From Candidatus Thermochlorobacter aerophilus (lineage in GTDB: Bacteria > Bacteroidota > Chlorobiia > Chlorobiales > Thermochlorobacteraceae), in NCBI GenBank assembly GCA_002794105.1, contig PHFL01000061.1, forward strand, positions 1 to 37,821: a DNA stretch of 37,821 nt. Reading direction: 5' to 3'. A model generated the notes under the pieces. It had not been told where the DNA came from and made no database searches. It was given only the letters and a program-made list of their open reading frames with translations. Made by a program: the position numbers and the translations under genes. Positions 7,239 to 16,050 of this stretch are shown piece by piece. Each line of letters begins with the position of its first letter. Within the stretch, counting starts at the first letter, position 1.

Positions 7239-9443
7239 TCAAATTTTTTGTCCCGGATACTTTACTCGCTGATGCCGCATTGCCATAATTGTTTTGATAA
7301 AACTTTCTTTGATAGCACTAAGTTCAGCAAAGGTCAGTGGGCATTCTGAAAATTGGTCTTCATCGAGTCGTTTGCGAATCACCGTGTCAATAATTTGCGA
7401 AATGGTCTCTTCATTTGGCGAGCTTAGAGAGCGTACCGATGCTTCCACGCCATCGGCGAGCATGACGATTGCTGCCTCACGACTTTGCGGTTTGGGACCT
7501 GGGTAGCGAAAATCGTCAGGGTTTAACTTTTCAGGCGGAAATGATTTGAGGGCTTTATCATAGAAAAAGTGAATCATCGTTGTGCCATGATGCTGTGGAA
7601 TGAAGTCTAATACACGCTGTGGCAGTTTGTAGAGCCGTCCAAGCTCAAGCCCTTTTTTGACATGTTCGCCGATGATGCGCCCGCTGGTAATAGCCGTCAG
7701 CTCGTCATGTGGATTATAGTTGGTCTGATTTTCCGTAAAGTAGCGTGCTTGTGCAATTTTGCCAATGTCATGAAAGTAAGCGCCTACACGGCAGAGCAAG
7801 GCGTTGGCGCCAATACGGTTTGCTGCCTCTTCAGCCAAAAGACTGACTTGCATGGTATGAGTGTAGGTGCCCGGTGCATTTGCCGCCATTTCACGCAGAA
7901 GCGGATGATTGGCATCCGAAAGCTCCAGTAGCGTCAGGTCAGTGGTAAGTCCGAAGACCTTCTCGACAAGTAGCAGGGCAGGATAGACAAGAAAGCAGAG
8001 CAGGGAGCTGATGGCGGCGAACTTGAGGTCTGTAAGAATCTCTTCAAAGCTGGCTAAGCGTGCAAAATTGAAGGCTAAAATGGCAATTGCATAACCAATA
8101 AAGACATACAGCACTGAGAGTGCAACCTGCGCGCGCTTGCGAATATCGCGTGTAAAGAAGACACCCATGCCCCCAGCAAAAAGTGTTGCCAAGGCAAATG
8201 GAAAATCATTGCCGCGAATGGTAGCGGCAAGCAGAGAAATGGTCACTGTGGCAAAAATCCCTGTGCGTGAGTCAAAAATGATGGTAAAGAGAATAGAGGC
8301 TAACCCAATTGGCACAATGTATGGCGAAAGCCTCTCAAACTGCACAGAATACCAAGTGGCCAAGAGTTCAAGCAAAATTACAATCACAAGCAGCAGCAGC
8401 AGCGAATTATCAAAGAAAATTTGCGGGCGAGAAAAATAGAGATATGCGGCAAACAGTGAGGCGATAATCAACACAATTAGAATTTTTCCAATGTAGAGCC
8501 GCAATTCACCTGTACGAGTTTCTCGCTCAATTTTAGCGCGTAGGTAAGAATCTAACTTGCGTTTGGTCAGGTCGGTAATGATTTCACCACGTGAGACCAC
8601 TTTTTCATTTTCGCGCACAATGCCATCTGCAATAGGCACGGCACTTTCGGCACGCAACCTATCGACCAGCGTTTGCGCTGCGTCGTAGATAAGGTTTGGC
8701 GTAAGAAAAGGCGCTGACAGTTTGAGCGCCACTTGAACAGTGTCGCTATCTATTGACACGCGTAAATACTCTGCCACAAGCTCGCTCATGGTCAGTGCTG
8801 CCTCGACACTGTCGCGCACTGAGTCAAGATTCATGACTCGTTCTTCGCGGTCGTTTGGCGCACGAATGACAAACTTTTCAGAACCCAGCTCCCGGCGAGG
8901 CACGCTAATGATACCATCTGAACGAATTGAGGCAATACGCGAGGGCAGAATACGTAAAAATTCACCCAGTAATGATGAGGAAGCACCGCGCTGTTTCAAA
9001 AAACGCTTATACTCGCTCAGCAACAGGTTTTTTTCAGATTCACTGAAAGAAAATGTACTATCGGCAAGTAGCATGGTGGTATCGAGCGAGCCCGGCTTTT
9101 TGCGTGCCGTTGCTTTGCCAAGCTCAGCGGCTAAGTAGTTTAAGAGACGGTCAAAATGGCGATGAAAGTCTTGCGCCGTCAGGTCGTTTTCTTGCTTGCG
9201 AAACACAGGCAAGACACTTTCACGAGCCGCTTTTTTTTCTTGCTCGAAGACTTCCTCTTTCTTGTAAATTGGAAAAGTAAATGGGGCAACGACATCATCT
9301 TGTAGCCATGTTGCGCCAATCTCATAGCTTAGCGAAGAGATTTTATTGCGAGGAAAGAGCGCCGTAACTGCAGCTAAGAATCCAATAAAAATTCCAATGC
9401 GTACCGCTTTGCTTTCACGAAATGCCTTTCTATCAATTGCCAT
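7239..9443 (-). CDS. 7TM-HD membrane phosphodiesterase (PgpH-like, cyclic-di-AMP)
   Basis: A 734-residue membrane protein with the 7TMR-HD layout. One N-terminal helix (about 13-30) leads to a large extracytoplasmic domain (about 40-315), then a block of about seven helices (317-495) and a cytosolic HD domain. The HD metal site is visible: H528 in GTYTHTMQ, the HD pair in YFHDIGK (558-559), the trailing RYFTENQ segment and QHHGT (617-621). Characterised family members (Listeria PgpH) hydrolyse cyclic-di-AMP, a regulator of turgor and wall synthesis. That activity is inferred here from the family. The gene heads the minus-strand envelope run and is divergent from trpE with only 46 bases between them. 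Confidence 0.88.
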   Translation of the reverse strand: MAIDRKAFRESKAVRIGIFIGFLAAVTALFPRNKISSLSYEIGATWLQDDVVAPFTFPIYKKEEVFEQEKKAARESVLPVFRKQENDLTAQDFHRHFDRLLNYLAAELGKATARKKPGSLDTTMLLADSTFSFSESEKNLLLSEYKRFLKQRGASSSLLGEFLRILPSRIASIRSDGIISVPRRELGSEKFVIRAPNDREERVMNLDSVRDSVEAALTMSELVAEYLRVSIDSDTVQVALKLSAPFLTPNLIYDAAQTLVDRLRAESAVPIADGIVRENEKVVSRGEIITDLTKRKLDSYLRAKIERETRTGELRLYIGKILIVLIIASLFAAYLYFSRPQIFFDNSLLLLLVIVILLELLATWYSVQFERLSPYIVPIGLASILFTIIFDSRTGIFATVTISLLAATIRGNDFPFALATLFAGGMGVFFTRDIRKRAQVALSVLYVFIGYAIAILAFNFARLASFEEILTDLKFAAISSLLCFLVYPALLLVEKVFGLTTDLTLLELSDANHPLLREMAANAPGTYTHTMQVSLLAEEAANRIGANALLCRVGAYFHDIGKIAQARYFTENQTNYNPHDELTAITSGRIIGEHVKKGLELGRLYKLPQRVLDFIPQHHGTTMIHFFYDKALKSFPPEKLNPDDFRYPGPKPQSREAAIVMLADGVEASVRSLSSPNEETISQIIDTVIRKRLDEDQFSECPLTFAELSAIKESFIKTIMAMRHQRVKYPGQKI

Positions 9444-9489
9444 AACGCAAGCGGCTTAGCAAACTTTTTGAAATCCATAAGCTACAAAA

Positions 9490-10998
9490 ATGCAAAACAC
9501 TCAACGCTCTACCAAAACCGCACGGTTCAATTTTCAAACCTTGATTGAAGCACAGCTGGCTGATACAGAAACTCCTGTTTCCCTATTCCTCAAATTAGGC
9601 AAACCATACTCTTGCCTGTTAGAATCAGTTGAAGGCGAACGGTATGTGGCACGATTTTCTTATATCGGCGTCGAACCCATTGCGCTATTTCGGGCGTGGA
9701 TAGATGGAAAGACAGAACTGACACTTCTTGACAAAAAATTTGCGGCGCTCGAGCCCCTGCTGGATTCCAACCGCCCTGCACCAGAGATGCTGGAACGGCT
9801 TCTGGGCGCATTTTCTCACGCTTCACCGCCGCTTGGCTCAAAAATGATTACATCTGGCGCGTTCGGCTACATTAGCTACGATGCCGCCGCATACATGGAA
9901 AAACTTCCTGTGCCAGAAAAACGCTCACCGCTAGACCTACCCGACATCTTTTTTTGCATTTATGATACGCTGGTCGTCTTTGATAACATTGCCCGCAAAG
10001 TGTACTTAGTCACCAACTACTTGGACGAAGGCGATAAGGGCGCCGCACAGCAAAAGCTGCACATGCTCAAGCATGCTATTGAAACGCCCCTTACCAGTCA
10101 AAAGATGAAGCTAAGTGAAGACACACATGAGCCCGTAGAGGCAAACATGACACGAGAAGAATACTTGAAAAAAGTAAGGCAAGCCAAAGCCTACATTTTT
10201 TCAGGCGATGTGTTTCAGCTGCAACTTTCGCAGCGCTTGGAGCGCCCGCTGCATGCCCATGCGTTCGATGTGTATCGAGCCTTACGCACCATCAATCCCT
10301 CGCCGTATCTGTATTACTTCGATTTGGACAACATCAAGATTGTAGGTTCTTCGCCTGAACTGTTGGTGAGCGTCACAAGAGAACATGGCAAACGCATCGT
10401 GAACACACGCCCAATTGCTGGTACACGACCACGCGGCACCACGCCAGAAGAAGACGAAGCCTTAGCAAAAGAATTGCTCGCCGATGAAAAAGAACGTGCT
10501 GAGCACCTGATGCTCATTGACCTAAGCCGTAATGATGTGGGACGAGTCGCAAAAATTGGCACAGTGCAGGTCAGCGAACAAATGGTCATTGAGCGCTACT
10601 CTCATGTCATGCATATTGTGAGCCATGTTCGTGGTGAATTGCGCAACGACTGCACTGCATTAGATGCATTTTGGTCATGCTTCCCGGCTGGCACACTGAC
10701 GGGCGCGCCGAAAATCCGCGCCATGGAAATCATCTACGAGTTGGAAGGCGAACGACGAGGCTTGTATGGCGGGGCGGTCGGATACATTGACTTCAGTGGC
10801 GAACTGAAAATGGCAATTGCCATTCGCACCATGATAATCAGCGAGCGGCAAGATAGTCGACGAATTTACTTTCAAGCCGCGGCAGGGATTGTAGCAGACT
10901 CCCAGCCTGAGCGCGAGTATGAGGAGACTCTCAACAAAATGCGTGCAGGATTGCGTGCCGTAGAATTGCTCATTCCACAAGCGCCTGCCGTGCTATGA
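9490..10998 (+). CDS. trpE: Anthranilate synthase component I
   Basis: Converts chorismate (with ammonia from the TrpG glutaminase) to anthranilate, the first step of tryptophan synthesis. The 502-residue length fits TrpE. The N-terminal LLESVEG is the motif that binds feedback tryptophan, and favours TrpE over the related PabB. The catalytic C-terminal domain shows NTRPIAGTRPRG, DLSRNDVGRV, FPAGTLTGAPKIRAMEII and YFQAAAGIVADSQPEREYEET, all conserved in chorismate-binding enzymes. There is no trpG or other trp gene beside it, so the pathway is scattered. No clear Shine-Dalgarno sequence precedes the ATG. Any promoter must lie in the 46-base divergent spacer or inside the PgpH-like gene. Confidence 0.92.
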   Translation: MQNTQRSTKTARFNFQTLIEAQLADTETPVSLFLKLGKPYSCLLESVEGERYVARFSYIGVEPIALFRAWIDGKTELTLLDKKFAALEPLLDSNRPAPEMLERLLGAFSHASPPLGSKMITSGAFGYISYDAAAYMEKLPVPEKRSPLDLPDIFFCIYDTLVVFDNIARKVYLVTNYLDEGDKGAAQQKLHMLKHAIETPLTSQKMKLSEDTHEPVEANMTREEYLKKVRQAKAYIFSGDVFQLQLSQRLERPLHAHAFDVYRALRTINPSPYLYYFDLDNIKIVGSSPELLVSVTREHGKRIVNTRPIAGTRPRGTTPEEDEALAKELLADEKERAEHLMLIDLSRNDVGRVAKIGTVQVSEQMVIERYSHVMHIVSHVRGELRNDCTALDAFWSCFPAGTLTGAPKIRAMEIIYELEGERRGLYGGAVGYIDFSGELKMAIAIRTMIISERQDSRRIYFQAAAGIVADSQPEREYEETLNKMRAGLRAVELLIPQAPAVL

Positions 10999-11259
10999 CA
11001 ACACACCTGTGCAAACATCATCGACACGCAACTGCCTCAGCACGCGCTCCAGATAGTTGGCAACGAGCCGATTGGAACAGGCTAAGTGCAAGGCATGTTC
11101 AGCATTTCATTGAAAAGGGTTCATTTTTCTTTTCAGCTAAAGTGCCTAAATTCTTTCTTCCTGTCGGTGATAGGTTTTCCGAATTTCACACAGCGTAGGG
11201 AATGCAGAAGCATTAGGGCACTATAGAGAACATCTTCTAACCAAACTCATTGACTTGAG

Positions 11260-13005
11260 ATGAAAAAGCGCTCGCTTGTCATGCGTGTTGCCACAGGTGT
11301 GGCGATTGTAGCCGTGCTCACCATTAGCGCCGGGTTTATTCGCCCGTCCGATACCTTTTTCGAAGTTGCAAAAAATATCGAGCTACTGGGCAAAGTCTAT
11401 CGTGAAATTGCTCTCAACTATGTTGACGAGATTTCAGTCTCTGAATTCATGCGCGCTGGTATCGATGGCATGCTTGCTACGCTGGACCCTTACACGGTGT
11501 TCATGGATGAAGAACAGTCGGAAGACGTGGAGCAACTGACAACGGGAAAATATGCTGGCATTGGCGTAACGATTGGAACGGACCGAGATGGGAATGTGGT
11601 GATTTACTCTATCACGGATGGCTATTCGGCACAAAAGGCTGGCATGCGCATTGGAGACAAAATTGTCAAAATCAATGGCATTGATGTGCGCCGAAAAGAG
11701 GTCAGCGATGTGCGGGCGCTGATTAAGGGGGAGCCAAATACTGAAGTCAGAATCACTGTAGAGCGTGAAGGCGAGCGGCAGCCCATAGAGTTTACGCTGA
11801 TTCGCCGAGAGATTCAAATCAAGAATGTCACATTTGCAGGGCTAGTTGACGATGAGACCATTGGGTATATCAAGCTCGAGCGATTTAGCGTCAATGCCGC
11901 AAATGAAGTTGCCGACGCCATACGTGCTATAGAAGACTCTGCAAAGGCAAAGGGCAAGACACTGCAAGGTATGGTGTTAGACTTGCGAGGCAACCCAGGT
12001 GGGTTGCTCGATGCAGCGGTCAATGTTGCCAGTAAGTTTGTCGAGCAAGGCAGTGTGATTGTTACTACAAAAGGTCGCGATTCACTGCGCATCAAGAACT
12101 ACACATCCAGCGCACCGCCCTTACTCAAAGACTTGCCTTTGGCTGTGCTCATCAATTCAAACAGTGCGTCAGCTTCGGAAATCGTTGCAGGTGCCATTCA
12201 GGATTTAGACAGAGGAATTATCGTCGGTATGCGCTCATTTGGCAAAGGACTGGTGCAAACCATCACACGCCTGCCTTACAATACTTCGCTCAAAATCACG
12301 ACGGCAAAATACTACACGCCTTCTGGCAGGCTCATTCAAGAAGTCGATTATTTTCATCGCAATAAACGCGAAGGGAAGCGAACAGTGTTTGTCAATGAGC
12401 CAGATACTGTGCGTCATGCCTTCAAGACCAAGGCAGGACGCATTGTCTACGATGGTGGCGGCATTGCCCCAGACATAGAAGTTCCTGATGAAACCCCATC
12501 AGTTGTTGAGCTGGCGCTCTACCGTCGTTCCGCATTCTTCAGGTTTGCCAACCAGTATCAGGCAAAGCATCCTGTAATGCCCAAAGACTTCAAAGCTGAC
12601 GATAAGCTGTTTGCAGAGTTCAAGGCATTCTTAGACAGAGACAACTTCTCCTACGACTCTGAAGGAGAGCGCAAAATGGCAGAACTGCTCGAGATTGCCG
12701 CAAAATATGACTATCAAGATGATGTGCGCAAGCAAATTCAGGAGCTACAAACTGCCATTGCTGCAGAAAAAGAAAAGGAGCTTATCCGACAAAAATCACG
12801 TATCCTCAGCATTCTGGAGCGTGAGATTCTGACACGCTACCACGGAGATAGTGCAGGCTTGCAAGTTGCACTTAAATCTGACCGTCAACTCAAAGCTGCC
12901 ATTGCCGTGCTGAAAGACCAAAAGAAATACAAAGCCATGCTGGCTGCAGGGCATCAAGTTGGCAGTGCTGTTACACCGCGCAGAACCAAATCATCGCAAA
13001 AGTAA
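11260..13005 (+). CDS. Carboxy-terminal processing protease, S41 family
   Basis: A periplasmic serine protease of the CtpA/Prc family that trims or degrades exported proteins. One N-terminal hydrophobic segment (about 8-26) acts as signal or anchor. The S41 N-terminal region contains LDPYTVFMDEE (75-85). A PDZ domain lies around 95-175, with the carboxylate-binding GIGVTI. The catalytic core has DLRGNPGGLL (241-250), SASASE (302-307, nucleophile) and SFGKG with the catalytic Lys329. After about residue 400 comes a long charged, helix-rich tail (about 180 residues) ending in basic sequence, common in Bacteroidota/Chlorobi members. It stands alone with a 261-base leader region after trpE. Confidence 0.93.
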   Translation: MKKRSLVMRVATGVAIVAVLTISAGFIRPSDTFFEVAKNIELLGKVYREIALNYVDEISVSEFMRAGIDGMLATLDPYTVFMDEEQSEDVEQLTTGKYAGIGVTIGTDRDGNVVIYSITDGYSAQKAGMRIGDKIVKINGIDVRRKEVSDVRALIKGEPNTEVRITVEREGERQPIEFTLIRREIQIKNVTFAGLVDDETIGYIKLERFSVNAANEVADAIRAIEDSAKAKGKTLQGMVLDLRGNPGGLLDAAVNVASKFVEQGSVIVTTKGRDSLRIKNYTSSAPPLLKDLPLAVLINSNSASASEIVAGAIQDLDRGIIVGMRSFGKGLVQTITRLPYNTSLKITTAKYYTPSGRLIQEVDYFHRNKREGKRTVFVNEPDTVRHAFKTKAGRIVYDGGGIAPDIEVPDETPSVVELALYRRSAFFRFANQYQAKHPVMPKDFKADDKLFAEFKAFLDRDNFSYDSEGERKMAELLEIAAKYDYQDDVRKQIQELQTAIAAEKEKELIRQKSRILSILEREILTRYHGDSAGLQVALKSDRQLKAAIAVLKDQKKYKAMLAAGHQVGSAVTPRRTKSSQK

Positions 13006-13031
13006 CTTGCAGAAACTTTATCTTGCTGAGC

Positions 13032-13057
13032 AAGCAGTATCTGCTTTGGTCATTTTT
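13032..13057 (+). terminator. Possible terminator of the S41 protease gene
   Basis: AAGCAG, a three-base loop and CTGCTT form a 6-bp hairpin 27 bases after the stop, followed within a few bases by a run of five T. A second small hairpin (CTTGC/GCAAG) overlaps it. Moderate support only. Confidence 0.4.
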
Positions 13058-13077
13058 GCATATGCGCAGCACATTTG

Positions 13078-13190
13078 TTATTCCGAGCGATAGTGAGGAA
13101 TCTAGTATGGATGCGTCACTTCGCTTGTGCTTCGTTCAGCATGACAAGTAGGAGTGTCATTCCGAACGCATAGATAGATATGCGAGGAAC
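13078..13190 (+). repeat. Dispersed palindromic repeat-like element upstream of the ROK gene
   Basis: The stretch begins TTATTCCGAGCGATAGTGAG and returns as an imperfect inverted arm (CTTCGTTCAGCATGACA, ending near 13146). A second head-like copy starts GTCATTCCGAACGCAT at 13156 and ends GCGAGGAAC immediately before the ATG at 13191. Sequences of the form GTCATTCCGAGCG...GAGGAATC...TTCAGCATGACA are a common intergenic repeat in many bacterial genomes. Here the tail of the second copy (GAGGA) sits where the Shine-Dalgarno sequence of the ROK gene should be. That it is a repeat is knowledge of the class; no second full copy occurs in this window. Confidence 0.6.
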
Positions 13191-14087
13191 ATGTCCGAAA
13201 TCTGGGGAATTGATTTAGGCGGTACAAAAATCGAGGGTGTCGTTCTGCCTCATGCATCCAGCATTGAACCTATTTGCCGCCTTAGGGTGCCTACCGAAGC
13301 TGAGCAAGGCTATCATCACATCTTGCACCAGATTGCAAAACTAGTTGAGAACATGGCAAAAGTCTCGGGTTGTACAAAGCCAACGCGCATTGGTATTTGC
13401 ACGCCGGGCACGTTTGATAGGCATATTCAAGCCATGAAAAATTGCAATACTACTGTGCTCAACGGAAAAAACTTACCTAAAGATTTGTCAGAACAGTTAG
13501 GCATGGAAGTGGTGGTGGCTAACGATGCTAACTGTTTCGCGTTGGCAGAAGCACGCTTAGGTGCCGCAAAAGGATATGCGGTGGTTTTTGGTGTAATTAT
13601 GGGGACAGGCGTTGGCGGTGGCATTGTCGTAGATGGCAAAGTTCTAAACGGCGCACAAGGCATCGCTGGCGAGTGGGGACACAATGTCTTGGATGAAGCC
13701 GGCGACATGTGCTACAGTGGCATCAAGGGCTGCGTGGAAAGTTTCATTTCTGGACCTGCCTTGGAGAAATTCTATGCACAGCAAAGCGGCAAAACACTAA
13801 AGTTACCTGAAATTGTGGAAGCCTACTACCAACATGGCGACCCACATGCTCGAGCTACCTTACAGCGGCTTTGTCATTATTTCGGTAGGGCACTGGCTAC
13901 GGTCATCAACATCTTAGACCCAGATGCGGTAGTATTAGGCGGCGGTGTTGGCAACATCGAGCTACTTTATACTGAGGGCGTCGCTGAACTGAAAAAGTAT
14001 GTCTTCAACTATCGATTAGAGACCAAAATCTTAAAGCCAGCTTTGGGTGATAGCGCTGGCGTATTTGGCGCTGCCATGCTGGTTTAA
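13191..14087 (+). CDS. ROK-family sugar kinase (glucokinase-like), altered zinc motif
   Basis: A 298-residue cytosolic ROK kinase that probably phosphorylates glucose or a related hexose with ATP. It has the phosphate-binding IWGIDLGGTKIEGVV (4-18), the catalytic Asp112 in VANDANCFALAE, GTGVGGGIV (138-146), and the sugar-contacting GEWGHN with Glu161 and His164. The zinc motif of the family is normally CxCGxxGCxE. Here it reads CYSGIKGCVE (174-183), so the second cysteine is serine while His164, Cys174 and Cys181 remain. Its ribosome-binding site appears to be supplied by the repeat-like element directly upstream. No sugar transporter or regulator is nearby. Glucokinase is likely; N-acyl-hexosamine kinases are alternatives. 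Confidence 0.85.
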   Translation: MSEIWGIDLGGTKIEGVVLPHASSIEPICRLRVPTEAEQGYHHILHQIAKLVENMAKVSGCTKPTRIGICTPGTFDRHIQAMKNCNTTVLNGKNLPKDLSEQLGMEVVVANDANCFALAEARLGAAKGYAVVFGVIMGTGVGGGIVVDGKVLNGAQGIAGEWGHNVLDEAGDMCYSGIKGCVESFISGPALEKFYAQQSGKTLKLPEIVEAYYQHGDPHARATLQRLCHYFGRALATVINILDPDAVVLGGGVGNIELLYTEGVAELKKYVFNYRLETKILKPALGDSAGVFGAAMLV

Positions 14088-14243
14088 GCACCTTGTGCAG
14101 AGCGCTATGCCTCCCACTTTGTTCCAATCGCAGTCAGCAACGCCCTATCCTGAAATCAATATTTGCGCGCAAAAAACAAGCGTGAATTTTCTTAGCTATT
14201 CCTACAGCACAAAGTGCGGTTGCCGAGCTATGTTCCGTCCACA

Positions 14244-15887
14244 TTAGATGTTGCGTGCAGTATTGATAACATTAACATTCTTGATGAGCACCGTAGAGGA
14301 GCCATGTGAGACAGCGTTGCTTTGTGGCGGTTGCCCCTTACCATCGTTGAAGGCGCCACCTAAGCGATAGTCGCGCTCATCGCAGATAGCAACACAGGAA
14401 TTCCAAAACTCCTGCGTGTTGGCTTGATACGCCACATCCTTGAGCATGCCAACAATTTTGCCATTGCGGATTTCATAGAAGAGCTGTCCGCCAAATTGGA
14501 AATTGTAGCGCTGCTGGTCAATTGAAAATGAACCATCGCCAATGATGTAGATACCTTTCTCTACGTCCTTGATGAGGTCTTCTGGGGTTCGCTTCTCTTT
14601 GCCCGGCGCCAGCGACACATTCGGCATGCGTTGGAATTGCACATCTGCCCAGCTTTGAGCGTAGCAGCAGCCGTGTGACTCTTGCTGGTCAATGATATGC
14701 ACTTGGTCGCGAATAGCTTGGTAGTTGACCAAAATACCGTCTTTGACCAAATCCCAGCGCTTGGTTGGCACACCTTCATCGTCCCAGCCTACAGCGCCAA
14801 GCGAGCCTTCTTGGAGTTTGTCGGCAAAGAAATTCACGATAGGCGAGCCATATTTGAACGATTTGGAGCGCCATTTATCGAGCGTAGCGAAGCTAGTGCC
14901 AGCGTAGTTGGCTTCATAGCCCAGCACACGATCGAGCTCGAGCGGGTGACCAACAGATTCGTGAATGGTCAGCCATAAGTGCGATGGGTCTAAGACAAGG
15001 TCGTATTTGCCAGCCTCTACCGACTTTGCGACCAATTTTTCTTGCACTTGCTTAGCCGCTTGGCGAATATCCTCGAGCATATCGTAGCGCTTTTTGTAGA
15101 GTATAGTCACGCCGCCAGCGGCAGTAACTTTTTCAGATGCTGTGCCATCGAGGTATTCGTAGCCCATACCGCATGGCATAGAAAGTGCATTGCGGGTTTG
15201 AAACCGCCGATTGATGATGTCAATTGCCGTAACTGTAAAGCTGGGATAGATGCGATAAATATCTTGGTCAATGTAGGAGCCGTCAGTGGAAGCAAAATAC
15301 TTCTGCTCGTTAGCCATGAACAGCTGGGAATTGACAAATCGGATACCTAAGCGCATGGCTTCTGCATTGACTTCAAGCAAAAATTTCACCTTGTCAGCAA
15401 TTGGCACATCGAAGGGGTTTTTCTCAATAGGCGTTTTCCACTGCTGTTCGCCTTGTGCGGCTTGTGGGGCTAATCGGACAGGTTCTTTTTGCAGTCGTGA
15501 GTTAGCTTTCGCAATTGCTACCGCACGCTCGGTAGCCTTTTTAACGCCATCAGGTGTTACTACATGCGTGGAAGCAAATCCCCATGTCCCATTAACAATT
15601 ACGCGAACGCCCACACCGAATGACTGTGAGTTTGTAATGCCTTGCACACGGTCTTCGCGTGTAAAAATGGCTTGATTGAGATGTCGGCTGATGCGCACAT
15701 CACAGTAGGTTGCCCCAAGGGAGGTTGCCGTATTCAGCCCAATGTCAGCCAGCATTTTCTTATCGCGCCGGTCCATGATAGGGGTGCGAGCTTCCTCTTC
15801 ACTAATCGGCGTAGCAAAAGCTGGTAGAGGCAAAAGTGCTGCGCCAAGGCCTAAGCCTGTTAGTTTTAGAAATTCGCGTCGTTGCAT
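14244..15887 (-). CDS. tldD: TldD-family metalloprotease with Tat signal
   Basis: A 547-residue TldD/PmbA family protein. The N-terminus MQRREFLKLTGLGLGAALL is a textbook twin-arginine signal, so the protein should be exported folded; this is a form seen in Bacteroidota rather than the cytosolic TldD of E. coli. The metal site is HESVGH (in LTIHESVGHPLELDRVLGYE), matching the family HExxxH. The C-terminal half has IDQQESHGCCYAQSWADVQF and NFQFGGQLFYEIRNGKIVG, typical of the barrel that closes over the active site. In characterised systems TldD works with TldE (PmbA) as a heterodimer on peptides. No tldE lies beside it: the neighbour on one side is the convergent ROK gene and on the other the Ppx gene. 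Confidence 0.9.
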   Translation of the reverse strand: MQRREFLKLTGLGLGAALLPLPAFATPISEEEARTPIMDRRDKKMLADIGLNTATSLGATYCDVRISRHLNQAIFTREDRVQGITNSQSFGVGVRVIVNGTWGFASTHVVTPDGVKKATERAVAIAKANSRLQKEPVRLAPQAAQGEQQWKTPIEKNPFDVPIADKVKFLLEVNAEAMRLGIRFVNSQLFMANEQKYFASTDGSYIDQDIYRIYPSFTVTAIDIINRRFQTRNALSMPCGMGYEYLDGTASEKVTAAGGVTILYKKRYDMLEDIRQAAKQVQEKLVAKSVEAGKYDLVLDPSHLWLTIHESVGHPLELDRVLGYEANYAGTSFATLDKWRSKSFKYGSPIVNFFADKLQEGSLGAVGWDDEGVPTKRWDLVKDGILVNYQAIRDQVHIIDQQESHGCCYAQSWADVQFQRMPNVSLAPGKEKRTPEDLIKDVEKGIYIIGDGSFSIDQQRYNFQFGGQLFYEIRNGKIVGMLKDVAYQANTQEFWNSCVAICDERDYRLGGAFNDGKGQPPQSNAVSHGSSTVLIKNVNVINTARNI

Positions 15888-16050
15888 GTTGTGCTATAAG
15901 TTTTTGTTTGACCTTCTTTACTACAGGCAACTTGTGGGGCGTTGCTTGTGCAAAAATTATAAAGTTTGCAAAGTCAAATGCAAGTCAGCAGCACTGCATT
16001 CTGAAGCATTTTCTCAACGGCAAACTGCTCAACTGTGACTGGGAGTAGCG

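Noticed and set aside
10995..11198. 67-codon open frame after trpE
   Set aside because: Overlaps the trpE end, no domain and no RBS; looks like chance in the spacer before the protease gene.
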